Source: Oehlia diaphana (taxonomy: Eukaryota; Glomeromycota; Glomeromycetes; Glomerales; Glomeraceae). From it: 64,000 nt of DNA. The number at the start of each line of letters is the position of its first letter. Position 1 is the first letter of the stretch. A program made the position numbers and the translations under genes. Shown one piece after another: positions 24,754 to 36,204 of the stretch. The stretch is from positions 123,398 to 187,397 of the forward strand of contig QZLH01000024.1 in assembly GCA_003833135.1 (NCBI GenBank), in the 5' to 3' direction. The notes under the pieces are model-generated. The model worked only from the letters and a program-made list of their open reading frames with translations. It did not search any database and was not told the origin of the DNA.

Positions 24754-26503
24754 ATGAACCTTGTAAAAAGAATTTTTCGTTCAAAATGTTTTTATAAAAA
24801 GCATTTCTATCCTAAATTAAATAATTCATATCATTTTAACCATTTTATACGGAAAAGATATTTTTGTTCAACATCAATTTTGAATAATTTATCAACTAAA
24901 CAATTGTCATCAGTTGTATCAACTTCTACAATTGAAGATAGAGATTATTGTCCAGGATGTGGAGCAAAATTTCAAACCGAAGATTCCTTAAAACCTGGAT
25001 ATTTAATAAAACCTTCTTCTACAGATAAAAAAAGTAATGAGAAGAGTAATGCCAAAAAGATGAGTAAACAAGAAATTGATGATGCAATAAATAAATTACC
25101 AGAAGATATAAAGAGATTAATGTATCCTTTTGAATATTCTTCAACGTCTACACGAAAAAAAACAAAAGAAAGAATATTTTGTCAAAGATGTTATAATTTA
25201 AAATATCATAATAAATTAACAACAACAACAACATCATCATCATCATCATCATCATCAACAACATCATCATTGTGGCAAGAAACTTTAACAATGGATAAAT
25301 CATTCCTTAACTTTTTACAAAAAAAAAAAAATTCAATAATATTAACAATAATAGACATAATTGATTTTCCTGGTAGTTTAATAAAAAATTTAGATAATTT
25401 AATAGGAAAAAATAATCCAAATATATTAATAGCAAATAAGATTGATTTATTACCAAAAAATTTTGATGAAAATATGATTAAAATTTGGTTAAAAAATTAT
25501 TGTTATGAAAATGGATTAAAAAATATACATGATATTTTTTTATGTAGTGCAAAAAAGAATTGGTTGATTAAAGATTTATGTAATGAAATATCAAAAATTA
25601 AGAATTATAATGATAATATTTATTTGATAGGTAATACTAATGTTGGTAAATCTGAACTAATTAATAGTTTTTTAAGAACTTATGTTCATAATGGAAGAAA
25701 ATATGAAGTTACTTCTTCTCATATTCCTGGTACTACTATTAATATGTTGGGTTTACCTTTGAATATTTTTGGTGATACTTTTGGTAAAGATATTAAAGGA
25801 ATACTATTCAATAATAATAATAATAATCAAGGGGATCGTAGATTTTTATTTGATACCCCTGGAATTGTTAATGAAAATCAATTATTTCATTTTTTAGATC
25901 AAGAAGAAATAAAAATGATTACTCCTCAAAGGAATATTCGTCCTTTTACCTATATATTTAAGCCAGGTTAGGTGAAACAAAATCATTATTAATTAACTAT
26001 ACACTTTTTTTTTTAAATCAAATTCGATAACTTATTAAAAAATTATTATTTTAGGAAAATCATTGTTGTTTGGTGGATTAGGTAGAATAGATTATAAAAT
26101 GGGTAAAAATCCAATTCGTATAACAGTATTCTCAGGACTAGATTCACATATAACGTCAATTGAAAAGGCAGATGAATTTTATAAACAATTATCTTTTTAT
26201 GAAGAAGATCATTTTTTAAAACCTCCAATAGGATCAATAGAACGTCTTAAAAAATTTCCCGAAATAATTAAAAGTATAAAAAATTTAAAAGTGGTTAGTA
26301 ATGAAAAATTATATATGAACACAAAAAAAATTAGCATTTTAGATATAGTTTGGAGTGGTGTTGGTTGGTGTAGTATAGGTGGTGTTAAAATTGGTGAAAC
26401 TGCTATATTTGATATTTGGAGTCCTGATGGAAAAGGCGTTTATGTTAGAAATGTTCCTTTGCTACCTTACGAATTTCATGGTAAAATTGAAAAAATAAAA
26501 TAA
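24754..26503 (+). CDS. GEP3: Mitochondrial circularly permuted GTPase, YqeH/Gep3-type, 553 aa
   Basis: Exons are 24754-25966 and 26055-26503 (1662 nt). The N-terminus is Lys/Arg/aromatic-rich, like a mitochondrial targeting peptide. A zinc ribbon follows: Cys66 and Cys69 in CPGCG, Cys143 and Cys146 in CQRC. The GTPase motifs are in permuted order: G4 NKID (228-231), G5 SAK (265-267), G1 GNTNVGKS (293-300), G3 DTPG (367-370). The C-terminal exon has DIVWSGVGWCSIGG, typical of the YqeH family. Known relatives (bacterial YqeH, yeast Gep3/Mtg3) act in small ribosomal subunit assembly, here in mitochondria. Low-complexity Thr/Ser (near residues 156-172) and Asn runs reflect AT-rich microsatellites in the coding DNA. 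Confidence 0.88.
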
Positions 26504-26915
26504 ATATAACGAGAGTACGTAAGACATCATTTTTTTAATAATTAGTAATAACTGTATCTTATCAATTATTAAAAAAAAATCACATTTACAAATAGGAAGT
26601 GAAAACAGGATTATTGATATATATTATTTTACAAATATAAATATTTTCTTAGAAAAAAAAATAAAAAAAAAATGAACGATAAATAAAAAAAATAATAAAT
26701 ATAAATATATAACATTACTGCACATTTAATGTGCGATATTTATTGCCCATCCATACACGCAAAAAATAAATACAATATTATTATTCTATAAACTATCTAC
26801 AAATAAAATAAATAAAATAAATTATATTATTATTATTATAATTATCATTACATATTAACTTGAATAAATTAATTTAATATTTTAATTCCGAGGAATATTT
26901 TATTTTATAATGAGG
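26504..26915. other. Convergent 3' regions
   Basis: AT-rich spacer between the + strand GTPase gene and the - strand F-box gene, with no gene seen. It contains ATA/ATT microsatellite-like sequence. Confidence 0.5.
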
Positions 26916-26940
26916 CTAGAAAATAAATAAATTAATTAAA

Positions 26941-28635
26941 TTAGAAAATAAATTTAGAAATTGAAACAATCATTACAAATAAAATTAATAAAATTCTATA
27001 CAAACCTTCAGAATTTAAATTAATACGATTAAAAGGTTCTTGTGTTTCTCGTAAGATATTAGGTACAAGTAACTTAGCTTCCGCCAAAATATCTTTTGAA
27101 AAAATATCTTCTGCTTTTATATCCTTAAACTTTTTACTATCCAAGGAAAATCTGATCTCCTTCAAGGAATCATCTTTTCTGGCAAATTCTATTACAACTT
27201 TAAGATATTCGTCTTTGTTCGAATCATCATCAAATTTCAAACATAAACTTTCCAAGGGTGATCGACATTCTCTCAATAAAAATAACAATTCTTCAACGCT
27301 AACGTTAAAATCAAGTGAAAGATGATATAAATTAAGTGAAAGATTTTTTCCTATTTGTTGAAAATCTTTTATGTCTAGACATGTATCCTTATTATCATCT
27401 AAAGTTTTTAACATTAAATGTTCAATTTTACTTGTTGATAAATATTCGAGTGATTCAACAGTTTTCTGTGATATTATAGTAGCCAAATACGTTATATTTG
27501 GACAATGTTCGTAAATATGTTCGAATAGACCAGGAACAACATTATTCACCGTTAACTCCTTTACGCTTGTATTTACTAAACGAAGAATTTCCAGCGTTAC
27601 CGAGGTGAGTATTCCACTATGAAATATAAGTTTTTTAACTTTTAGTTGAGAAGGAGAATGTTCTACAATCTCTTCAATCTCATCTGAAATGTTTTCTTCA
27701 TAACAATAAGCAAATTGCATACACTCTAAATTATTGAATTTTTTTAAAGAACTAAGACATTGTACATTAAATGGCAGATAATCAAATTCAATGTTCTTTA
27801 ATGTACTCGCATTATGCGATAAAGCCTTGACAAATTCTTTAGTTTCCTCAATATCTGGTTTTAATTGTAATTGGTCATAACGGAAAAATGAAAGATTCTT
27901 CTGAGATTTAATTAATTTTCGTAAACCATCACCTGAAAGGAATTCTCTATCCTCTGCCATCTCAATATTGATATACTCAAGATTATTAGAGATATTAGAT
28001 AATTTCTTTAAAAATTCGTAAAGATTATCTAATCCCCTCTCGGTCAAACAATCCAAATCAACACAAAATTCAAATTTACGAAGATTGGTGAGAGTATATT
28101 TAATACGATTGAATGTTGCAGCAGGAGGAAAATAATATTTATCACAATGTCGACTCAATCTCAAACTCCATAGACCTTCACAACAACTCAAAAGTAATTT
28201 AAGTAACTGCGTATATACTATTTCTTCTGGATCTTCTGGACGATATTCTTCTAATCCGAACCTATTAATCCATTCCTCAACAGCTTCGTCTAATTTTTCA
28301 CAATCCAATTCTCTCAAATATTTATGATAAGGAAACAAAGGTCTCGGGTGTAGATGTATATTGTATCCTGTTTCATATATTTTCTTCTTTGAATTGTTAG
28401 GAAGGCAAGTTATATATGTACGAACTAATTCAGAATATCTTCTTGTTGATTTGGGACCGGAATACTCAAAAGGACGGCGCCATAATAAAGAAATAATAAT
28501 TCTACACCAAGTACGATTTACAAACATACAATGGTAAAGTGATTTAATGTCATTTTCAAGATATTGAAATATTTCTTGAAGACAATCTAAGGGTACAGTT
28601 GAAAAACCGGTTTGCGTCGTCAAAAAATAACTCAT
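26941..28635 (-). CDS. F-box / leucine-rich-repeat-like protein, 564 aa
   Basis: Read from ATG at 28635 as one exon. Residues about 10-55 form an F-box (VPLDCLQEIFQYLEND, then C-x-x-V-N-R-x-W, then LLWRRPF). The rest is a run of Leu-rich segments ending in patterns such as LEYINIEMA and LKELTVNN, consistent with degenerate LRRs. F-box proteins couple substrates to SCF ubiquitin ligases through Skp1; this family is very large in Rhizophagus. The last 19 or so residues are hydrophobic, which would suggest a C-terminal membrane anchor. However, a donor GTTTGT at 27005 and an acceptor TTTTCTAG ending at 26916 could remove this part and give the short ending NSEASL with a stop at 26906-26908. Donors of the GTTTG type are used by three other genes here. 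Confidence 0.85.
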   Translation of the reverse strand: MSYFLTTQTGFSTVPLDCLQEIFQYLENDIKSLYHCMFVNRTWCRIIISLLWRRPFEYSGPKSTRRYSELVRTYITCLPNNSKKKIYETGYNIHLHPRPLFPYHKYLRELDCEKLDEAVEEWINRFGLEEYRPEDPEEIVYTQLLKLLLSCCEGLWSLRLSRHCDKYYFPPAATFNRIKYTLTNLRKFEFCVDLDCLTERGLDNLYEFLKKLSNISNNLEYINIEMAEDREFLSGDGLRKLIKSQKNLSFFRYDQLQLKPDIEETKEFVKALSHNASTLKNIEFDYLPFNVQCLSSLKKFNNLECMQFAYCYEENISDEIEEIVEHSPSQLKVKKLIFHSGILTSVTLEILRLVNTSVKELTVNNVVPGLFEHIYEHCPNITYLATIISQKTVESLEYLSTSKIEHLMLKTLDDNKDTCLDIKDFQQIGKNLSLNLYHLSLDFNVSVEELLFLLRECRSPLESLCLKFDDDSNKDEYLKVVIEFARKDDSLKEIRFSLDSKKFKDIKAEDIFSKDILAEAKLLVPNILRETQEPFNRINLNSEGLYRILLILFVMIVSISKFIF

Positions 28636-29629
28636 AGTTAATAACTACAATACTTTTAATAAGTTGTAGACTGTAAAGAATTCAACTCTAGAAACCAAAT
28701 TCCAAGAAGCCAGTCCAGATTGGTTTGGTCAACAAAAAACCGTGGAGTCTGTTACCTAAAGAAATTTTTGTGTTAAAAATACAAGTTTTCCTTTTTGTCA
28801 CTTTAATATTTAAATAACTTCTTACCAGTTTTATAGAAAAGTGAGCTTAAGAATTCCTCCTAAGAAAAGTATATTATGCTAAAATAGTGATATAATAAGT
28901 TAACTTTTTTTTAACAAGAGCTTTTTGAAACACACGGAAGGTTTTGAAAAAGTTAAAAAAAAAAATCAAAAGTCTAAAAAAAATTATTCTGTAACTTTAT
29001 GTATTATTTTTATATATATAATAATAATTAATTAAGAAAGAGTGTGAAAAATTTTTTGACGTCTGCAAAAACGCACGGTCAATACCACGGTTATTAATTA
29101 ATAAACAAGTTCTAAAAAATGATAACAAAGTGTATTAATTTATAATAGAATATGAATTGCCATTATAATTTCTGAATCTCGTGATAAATGAAACAATATA
29201 TTTTAATCAATAGTATTGTGTATAATCTACATGCATAACAATATTTTTTCTCAACTTCATTCAACGACGTCTTTCTTGTACAACAGTTGAATTTTCTATG
29301 CACAGAGTATGCAGTCTTCACTCATTTAGTCATCAGTTAACTCCTAACCGACGAGAATACTATTTATAGGTCCGGAACCGTGGAAAATTTTACGGCAACG
29401 TGGCTTTAATTTAATACCATACTTAAAGCCGGTTGCGTTCCGGTATTTTGCCGATCCGAAACAATTCCGATCTACTTTATATATAAATGATTTTCCGCCT
29501 CAATGTAAAAAATACAAAAAAATTTCCTTTTGTTTAATTTTTACTTTTATTCTTTTGAAAAAAAAAACAATCAAATCTATCTCATTATTCGTACAAATTG
29601 TTTTTTTTTATCGAATAACAATAGAAAAT
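28636..29629. other. Divergent promoter region
   Basis: Nearly 1 kb between the divergent F-box (-) and UDP-GlcNAc transporter (+) genes. A hyphenated inverted repeat with arms CAACGTGGCTTTAA and TTAAAGCCGGTTG lies at about 29395-29435. A TATA-like TATATATAA sits near 29478-29487, about 145 bp upstream of the transporter ATG. Confidence 0.4.
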
Positions 29630-31327
29630 ATGTCAATAATAGATACGATACTTAATTCGTCATTTACAAATTTGATTCTAATCGGAAGTTATATTTTTGG
29701 AGGCTGTTGCAGTAATGTTATTGCTTTGGAATTATTAGTTGGGTAAGATTAAAATGGTTTTATATTGACAAACACCTTTCTTTTTCTAGATTTTTAACTT
29801 GTAAAAAAAATAAATGCTTTATTTTGATAAAATAGATATATTTTTTCCCCTTATTCACTCAAATTCTTTTTTTTTATATTTCACGTGTCTTCAATAAATA
29901 TAGTGTGTCTCCAAAAAGTGGTAATAATCAAAATTTAAATAATGAATTTTCAACTCTTTCTTTACCAAATTTGTTAATTGATAATTTTTAATCCAATTAG
30001 GAAATTTGTTCACACTTGCTCAATTTTTATTCATATCATGTGAGGGATTATTTCATAATCTAGAATTTCCATCCTCATCACCATTTCCACGTTTAAAAAA
30101 ACGTACAGTACCAGCCCATAGATGGTTTTTTATGGTACTTCTATTTTTTACAGTATCAGTGTTAAATAACATTGCATTAGGATACAATATTTCTGTTCCT
30201 TTGCATATTATATTTCGTAGTGGAGGATTAATTGTTAGTTTGATATTAGGTTGGGCTATTGGAAAAAGGTAAGTAAATGCAAAATGTTTATTTGGAAAGA
30301 AAAAAAAAACCAACTTAGTAAATTTTTAATTAATTAATTAGATATTCAATTAAACAAGTAATAGCAGTAGTGATGGTCACAATGGGAGTTATCTGTGCGA
30401 CAATAAGTTCCGCAAAGACAAATACCAAGGTACACAAAAACTTAAAACAAAATATTTTTACTCTTTACTTTTGATAAGATGATTAAAATCTGAAAAAAAA
30501 AAATTCTTCCTGAAAATAATTAGGAAGGAGAAAATTCTGGAAGTATGACGGATTATGTGATCGGTATCACTCTTCTTTCTATTGCGTTAGTATTATCCAG
30601 TTTTATGGGTCTTTATCAAGAAGTGACTTACGTAAAATATGGAAGTAATTGGCGTGAAGGGTTATTTTACACAGTAAGTATTCAGGGGAAGATCTATTAA
30701 ATATTATAATAATTATTAACATTATGTGTATACTTTATAAAGCATTTTTTAGCACTTCCACTTTTCTTGATATTTTATTCAGATATCAAAGGTCAGATTC
30801 TAGAATTTAATCAATCGATTCCATTAACGTTAGATGAGATATTTAATGTATCTCCTATCAATATTTATCTATCAAGTGGAATGAATAGTGTGTTTAAAAC
30901 TTGTACGATTCCAAGATCATGGGCTTATCTCATCATGAATATACTAACTCAGTAAGTTATATTATACCTGTGAATTATTTATATTTATTAATAATCACTA
31001 ATTAATGTTAACAATTTTCTTAGATATTTTTGCGTTGGAGGTGTACATAGATTAAATTCTATAGCAACAGCATTAACCTTAAATTTAGTATTAAATTTAC
31101 GAAAATTCACTTCATTAGTAATTTCAGTTTGGTTATTTGATAATGATTTCCATATTGGAATGGCCATTGGAGGTTTATTAGTATTTTTTGGTACTTTGCT
31201 ATATTCTTTCGGGAGTAATAAGAATTCTTCAAGTAATATGTTAAAAAAGAAAGAAGATATTTCTGTTGATGCATCAACATTAAAGAAAAATGACATATTG
31301 ATAGAGGAGGATAAGAAAAATATATGA
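29630..31327 (+). CDS. YEA4: UDP-N-acetylglucosamine transporter, Yea4/SLC35B4 type, 382 aa
   Basis: Seven exons: 29630-29742, 29904-29920 (a 17-nt microexon), 30001-30268, 30342-30429, 30524-30673, 30743-30951, 31024-31327 (1149 nt). Without the microexon the frame breaks; with it the junction reads GVSPKSGNLFTLAQFLF, the region following helix 1 in this family. Further family marks are QFLFISCEG, an RSGG segment, IGKRYSIKQ at the exon 3/4 join, and FYTHFLALPLF where exon 6 begins at the upstream AG (30742). About ten membrane helices are expected. The nucleotide-sugar transporter of the UAA group supplies UDP-GlcNAc to the ER/Golgi lumen; in yeast Yea4 this supports cell-wall chitin synthesis. 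A Lys/Glu-rich C-terminal tail faces the cytosol. Confidence 0.9.
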
Positions 31328-31642
31328 AAGAGACGTTATATATATTAGATTAAAATAATTCTTGGATTGCTAGTTGCGTCCAATGAATTGCTATAGAAAA
31401 TTTTGCAAATTATTTAATTTTTTCAATTTTTTCAATTTTTTTCAATTTTTTCAATATTTCCAATTTGCATTCAATTTGTAACACATTAACTACTGTATTT
31501 TATTGCTAAAATAAAAAAATATAGAAGTTTTTATACACTCTTACATATTTTACATATTTTATGTATATAATATTGTCAGCCTAAAGTTACAATTAAAAAA
31601 GTAGCCAAATACTACAAATTATTATTAATATTTTTTTCATTC
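31328..31642. other. Convergent 3' spacer with TTTTTTCAA repeat
   Basis: Between the transporter (+) and the coiled-coil gene (-). About 31418-31470 is a repeat of TTTTTTCAA-like units of 8-10 bp. No gene seen. Confidence 0.6.
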
Positions 31643-33040
31643 TTAAGAATCTCCTTGATCGTCATTTTTAATCAACTTTTCCGCACATTTTAGTACTTCA
31701 TCCATATTTACGTTCTTCTGTTGTTGAAATTTACTTCCGAGCATGTTTAAAATTTGAATTGCACCAGGATTTAAAATATTCAACAAATTATTTTCAGTTG
31801 GATTAGATGGCGAGATATTAAAAGAAGGGTGCGTTGAAGTTTGTTGTTTACATGAAACAGTATTAGATTCTTGTTGATTTGCATTACTCTCATATGATGG
31901 TGGAACTGATGTAAAATTATCACTTGTAGAATAACTGATAGTATTATCTGAATCAAAAGAACGTTCGCTTAAAGTTGTTTCATGAATACTTGAAGAAGAA
32001 CTTTGATCTGAATTCAAAGTGACAAAAGTGACCTTTGACTTCTTAAGGTTATCCGAAGGGATTTTCTTGTCAACATATTCATTAGGTCTCTTGTTATATT
32101 CTGCTCGAAATTTCGTAGTTTCGAGAATGATATTATTCGTGATGTTATTATTAGATGAAACAGTACGTAAGATCACTTCTTCTTGTTTCTTAACTTTAAT
32201 CATACATTCCTCAAAATATTCCTGCTCTCTCTTATAAAATGCCAAGAAATCTCGAAGTTCTTTTTCTTGGCGTTCCTTAATTTGGGCAAGTTCAACATAA
32301 TATTGTCTCTTAAAAAATAAATAATAAATAATGAATATATTATTTAGAAGAACAATCTTTAGAAAAAAAAAACTTACATATAATTCATCTCGCCCAATTA
32401 TAGATTCATCATCATTAATAGCAAGTTTTCTTTTAATAGCATTTGTAACATCTTCCATTGTTCCAATCTTTCCTTGTCTTTGATCAGTAATACCATGTTG
32501 AGAAGGATTCATTAATCTTCCATTTAACAAAATTTTCTCAACTTCAGGATGTAATATCATAGAGGATAAAGTATTAATAGTTGAATATTTTCTATTCGCG
32601 TAATTCAAATCTATACTTTCATAAAAGGTTTTTCGATGTTCAACAATTTCATTGGAATGAATTTGAATCAATTTTTCTAATTGAGATTCTTTCGTTTTTA
32701 ATAATGAATCTAAACGTTCTTTATAAAATTTACTATCAACTTCTCTATTTAATTTATCATTTATAACTATATCCTCATATCTTAATCAAAATTGAAGTAT
32801 TATTTAAAGATTTTTTTTTTTTTATTAAAAGATCGATTTTATTATAAATTTTATACTATTTAATTATTACCTTTCATAATCGCTACACAAAATATATAAG
32901 AATCTTTCGTCCTATGATAGAAAAAAAAATTCACTCGTTTTATAATAATTTTATAATTTTTTAAAAAATTTAATATTTATGATACTTACAAGAGTCTCAC
33001 CAAGGTCATTATTCTTCCAATATTCAGAATTGCTATTCAT
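31643..33040 (-). CDS. Coiled-coil protein of unknown function, 386 aa
   Basis: Exons in transcript order: 33040-32990, 32911-32871, 32780-32378, 32308-31643 (1161 nt). The first three exons are joined by frame and splice signals: the start is MNSNSEYWKNNDLGETL, then DERFLYILCSDYER, then YEDIVINDKLNRE. Charged heptad-like helices run over about residues 35-80 (KERLDSLLKTKESQLEKL) and 155-205 (IKERQEKELRDFLAFYKREQ). The C-terminal half is Ser/Thr/Asn-rich and probably disordered, with a final helix KVNMDEVLKCAEKLI-like. No known domain was recognised. The last intron (32309-32377) is 69 nt and stop-free. Confidence 0.75.
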
Positions 33041-33464
33041 TTCTTTATTAAAAATAATAATAACAATAATTTTTTTTTTTTTTTGATATACAGTATTAGA
33101 ACATAATTAAACCACTCTTTTTGTTAGTGGAAATTAATCATTTAGCAAATAATTATTATTTAAATTAATGGTGTACTGATGTCATTATGTAAAGAGAAAG
33201 TGATTCATATATAATTATTAATAACATTTAACGTAGCCTATAATTTATAAAGATCATCAACCAATAAGGTTTATTTGAAAATCACATAAATTACTTTTAA
33301 TGGTTTTAACAAATATGGATTGAATCTCATAAATTTGACCAAATATGGTTTAACAAAAATGCATTGAATGAAGTATAATAAAATGAGGAAATATATGAAG
33401 TTATATGAAGTATTAAAAATTACAAATTACAAATTAAAATTACAAATTATAATAAAAAAAAGGG
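33041..33464. other. Intergenic
   Basis: AT-rich spacer upstream of the coiled-coil gene and downstream of the small F-box gene, both on the minus strand. No gene seen. Confidence 0.5.
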
Positions 33465-34238
33465 TTACCATTTATAATCAATTTTTTTGTTCTTAATATT
33501 GAACAGATTTAACAGATAAACTGGACTAAAACTAATAAGTTTTACTCTAAAAGTTAAAGGTTCGTATGGTATATATTGAAAAGCAAGATCCAAATCTATT
33601 ACACCATTAGTCTTAACGATCGGACCATCAAACTTAAAAGATCTCATAGAAAAACTTGCAATTTCTTCCTTTCCCACGAAATCGTTTTTTCCAATCTTAT
33701 AAAATAAATAAAAATGTATTAAATTATAACTATCTACAAACAAATATTTCTCCAATTTGTCATCTATTCGGGGGAAAAATTCAGCTTTGCATCTATTGGA
33801 TAAGCCACCTCGTTCTAATGGAAGTTCAATATTAACTATTTCGCCTAAATTAGTTTGACATCTCATAAAAAGTGTTAATTCAGGAGAACACTTTGTTATT
33901 TCATCAATTATTATGTTACTTATTGTGGTGTTCCAACCGCGACATACTTGTCTAAGCGATGAAATGGGGGTATCTGTAATCACATAACATAATATTTGTT
34001 TCAATACGCGAACTGGAATGCTATGAATGGTTATTACAGGTTTCAGCGAGGACTTGCGTCTTTCCCTTACAGGCCATCTATATAATTTACAAAAACATTA
34101 AGCACTAAAGTTTTTTTTTCGATAAAATGAAACAGTTTATTTTGCATATTAAAATAAAAAATATACGAACTCGTTACGTGGCTTAAACGGCCAATTCAAT
34201 TTAAATGGATTTCTGAAAAGACTATTAGCGGTTTGCAT
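33465..34238 (-). CDS. Small F-box-like protein, about 226 aa, 5' exon uncertain
   Basis: The main exon is 34077-33465. It encodes an N-terminal F-box: SIPVRVLKQILCYVI, then SSLRQVCRGWNTTIS. A beta-rich region of about 150 residues with no recognised domain follows. A candidate first exon, 34238-34171, starts MQTANSLFRNPFKLNWPF and joins in frame, but only through a weak donor (GTTCGT). The better donor GTATAT, four bases downstream, leaves the frame wrong. The start is therefore provisional. Likely role by family: SCF substrate adaptor. It shares no obvious similarity beyond the F-box with the larger F-box gene 5 kb away. Confidence 0.65.
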
Positions 34239-36204
34239 CGATGTTATTGGTGTTTTTATTCACAACTTTATAATATCGTCTTTATTTACTCTCGGAGTTT
34301 ATTTTGCAAGATATTATTAGTAAGCTTACTCTTTTAATAACAGTTACACAATTAAGATATGTAAAATTTCTCAAATATTAAAAGTTCGATTCGTGTAAGT
34401 TGAAAACGTAATGAGTTCAAAATAAAAGAAATTTTTTTTTTTTTTTAAAAAAAAAAAGGAAAGGGAAAATGTATAATTATAAAGTAAAAATATAAACTAA
34501 TCTTTTTACGGTCTTATTATATACTTTATTTTAATGTTTCACCCACAATAACATCGATGACATCATGATCACAATGAGAATCCAATGATCAAACTAATCT
34601 ACAAGGAATTTGATTTACCCGCATATTATTACGATTAGTAATGAATCGAATATATAACTGTATTTAATACTTTCGATGAGATGACTGAAAGTCCATTTCA
34701 TCCTATGACGTATCGAAATATATAAATATAGCTTCTTTTTAAGTATATTAAATGTATTATTCCTCAGTTTTTTTTTAAAAAAAAATAGTAATATGAACTT
34801 TAACAATTCTTGATCTAAACCGAACCTAATTTCCTGGTATATATATTTATGATTTATATGTTTCTCTTACACTGAAATCTTTAGATCTTTATCCAACAAA
34901 CCCAAAAATCGGTACTCGTAAACTGAAAATCATTGTACCTACAAAGTAAATACTTACAGGGTAATACTTACAAAGGTAATACTTACAAGGGCAATACTAA
35001 TAAAGGTAATACTTACAAAGGTAATATTTACAAAGGTAATACTAACAAGGGTAATACTTACAAAGGTAATCTTACAAGGGTAGTACTTACAAAGGTAATT
35101 AAGCCAAAGCACATGGTTTTTAGAAAAAGATTTAATTAAAGAAAATAAATATAGAACGTTTTCGACAACTTGGGTAAATTTCGGAAGTTACGGAACTGAC
35201 CGAAATTAAAACTTTATAAAGGAGGATCTTATGATTTAATTTTATCCATAACATCATTAATTTCCAATACCACGTTCTCAGATAAAATCGGCGAAATTTT
35301 CACATGTTAAAAAAACAAACTTTCAAATTTTAATTTGGAGAGAAATTTTCTTTATCCAATTAGAATGTGATCATTATCGTCTGGTACATTACAAATTTAC
35401 AATGTAACGATAAAATTACCGGTTTGTTATTTATAGTCCTTAATAATCTGAACGACAAGTCGACGATATTAAAGAAAAAAAAAAAAATTTAGATTTAAAT
35501 AGGGTTATCATATATAAATTTTAATAAAATAATAAAATAACAAACATCGAAATATCGTGTAACGGTCTCCGTGGGATGAGAAAGAAAATATTGCATGTAT
35601 GATCTTTCACGTGCACGGAGTATTAATTTATTAAATTTCCGGTGATTACAACTATGTTATCTTATTTTTGTTTGTTACAAAGTTGAATGGATGTCCATCA
35701 TAGAATTCTCGAAAAAGAGCGAGTTGAAAGACTTATTTGTAGGACTAATTTTTTAAAAATTTCATGTTCCATCCAAAAATGGAATAAGTTAATAAATAGA
35801 AAAATTCATGTTTTTTCACAACTACGCAGCAGTTGCATATTTCCTATATTCAGTTCTATTATACAAATAGTAGTCTTATCAATGAATATTATAATGCATT
35901 ATGTATACAAATTTGTTATAGTTTCGTAGATCACAACATTTTCGTGTAATTTTTTATTTATAATAAGAAACTCATTTCAGTAATAATATTCTCAATTAAA
36001 CTACAATTTCAACCTTTTTAAATTGTTTTCATATTAAATTATCTTCGAAATCACGTTAAGAAAAAAGAATTGAAAAAATAATCCTTTTAACTTTTTCTTG
36101 GGGGTGTAATAATAATAAACCAAAGTTTTCTTACCAATAATTTTTTAACGAGTAAAATAAATGTATAAAAAAAATATATTTATATAATTCATAGATATAT
36201 TATA
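34239..36204. other. Intergenic spacer
   Basis: No gene supported; the ORFs at 34615-34806 and 35687-35929 have no domain. It contains a T-run/A-run block (34432-34457) and the minisatellite listed separately. Confidence 0.5.
34945..35093 (+). repeat. 15-bp minisatellite, about 10 units
   Basis: Ten imperfect units of GGTAATACTTACAAA (one is 14 bp). Because the unit is a multiple of three, a spurious reading frame (YKGNT/NKGNT repeats, 34933-35139) stays open. There are no spacers, so this is not a CRISPR-like array. Confidence 0.9.

Noticed and set aside
34945..35093. CRISPR-like array
   Set aside because: Units are contiguous without spacers, and the genome is eukaryotic.
34933..35139. 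68-aa ORF of YKGNT repeats
   Set aside because: The frame is open only because the minisatellite unit is 15 bp; no start context or domain.
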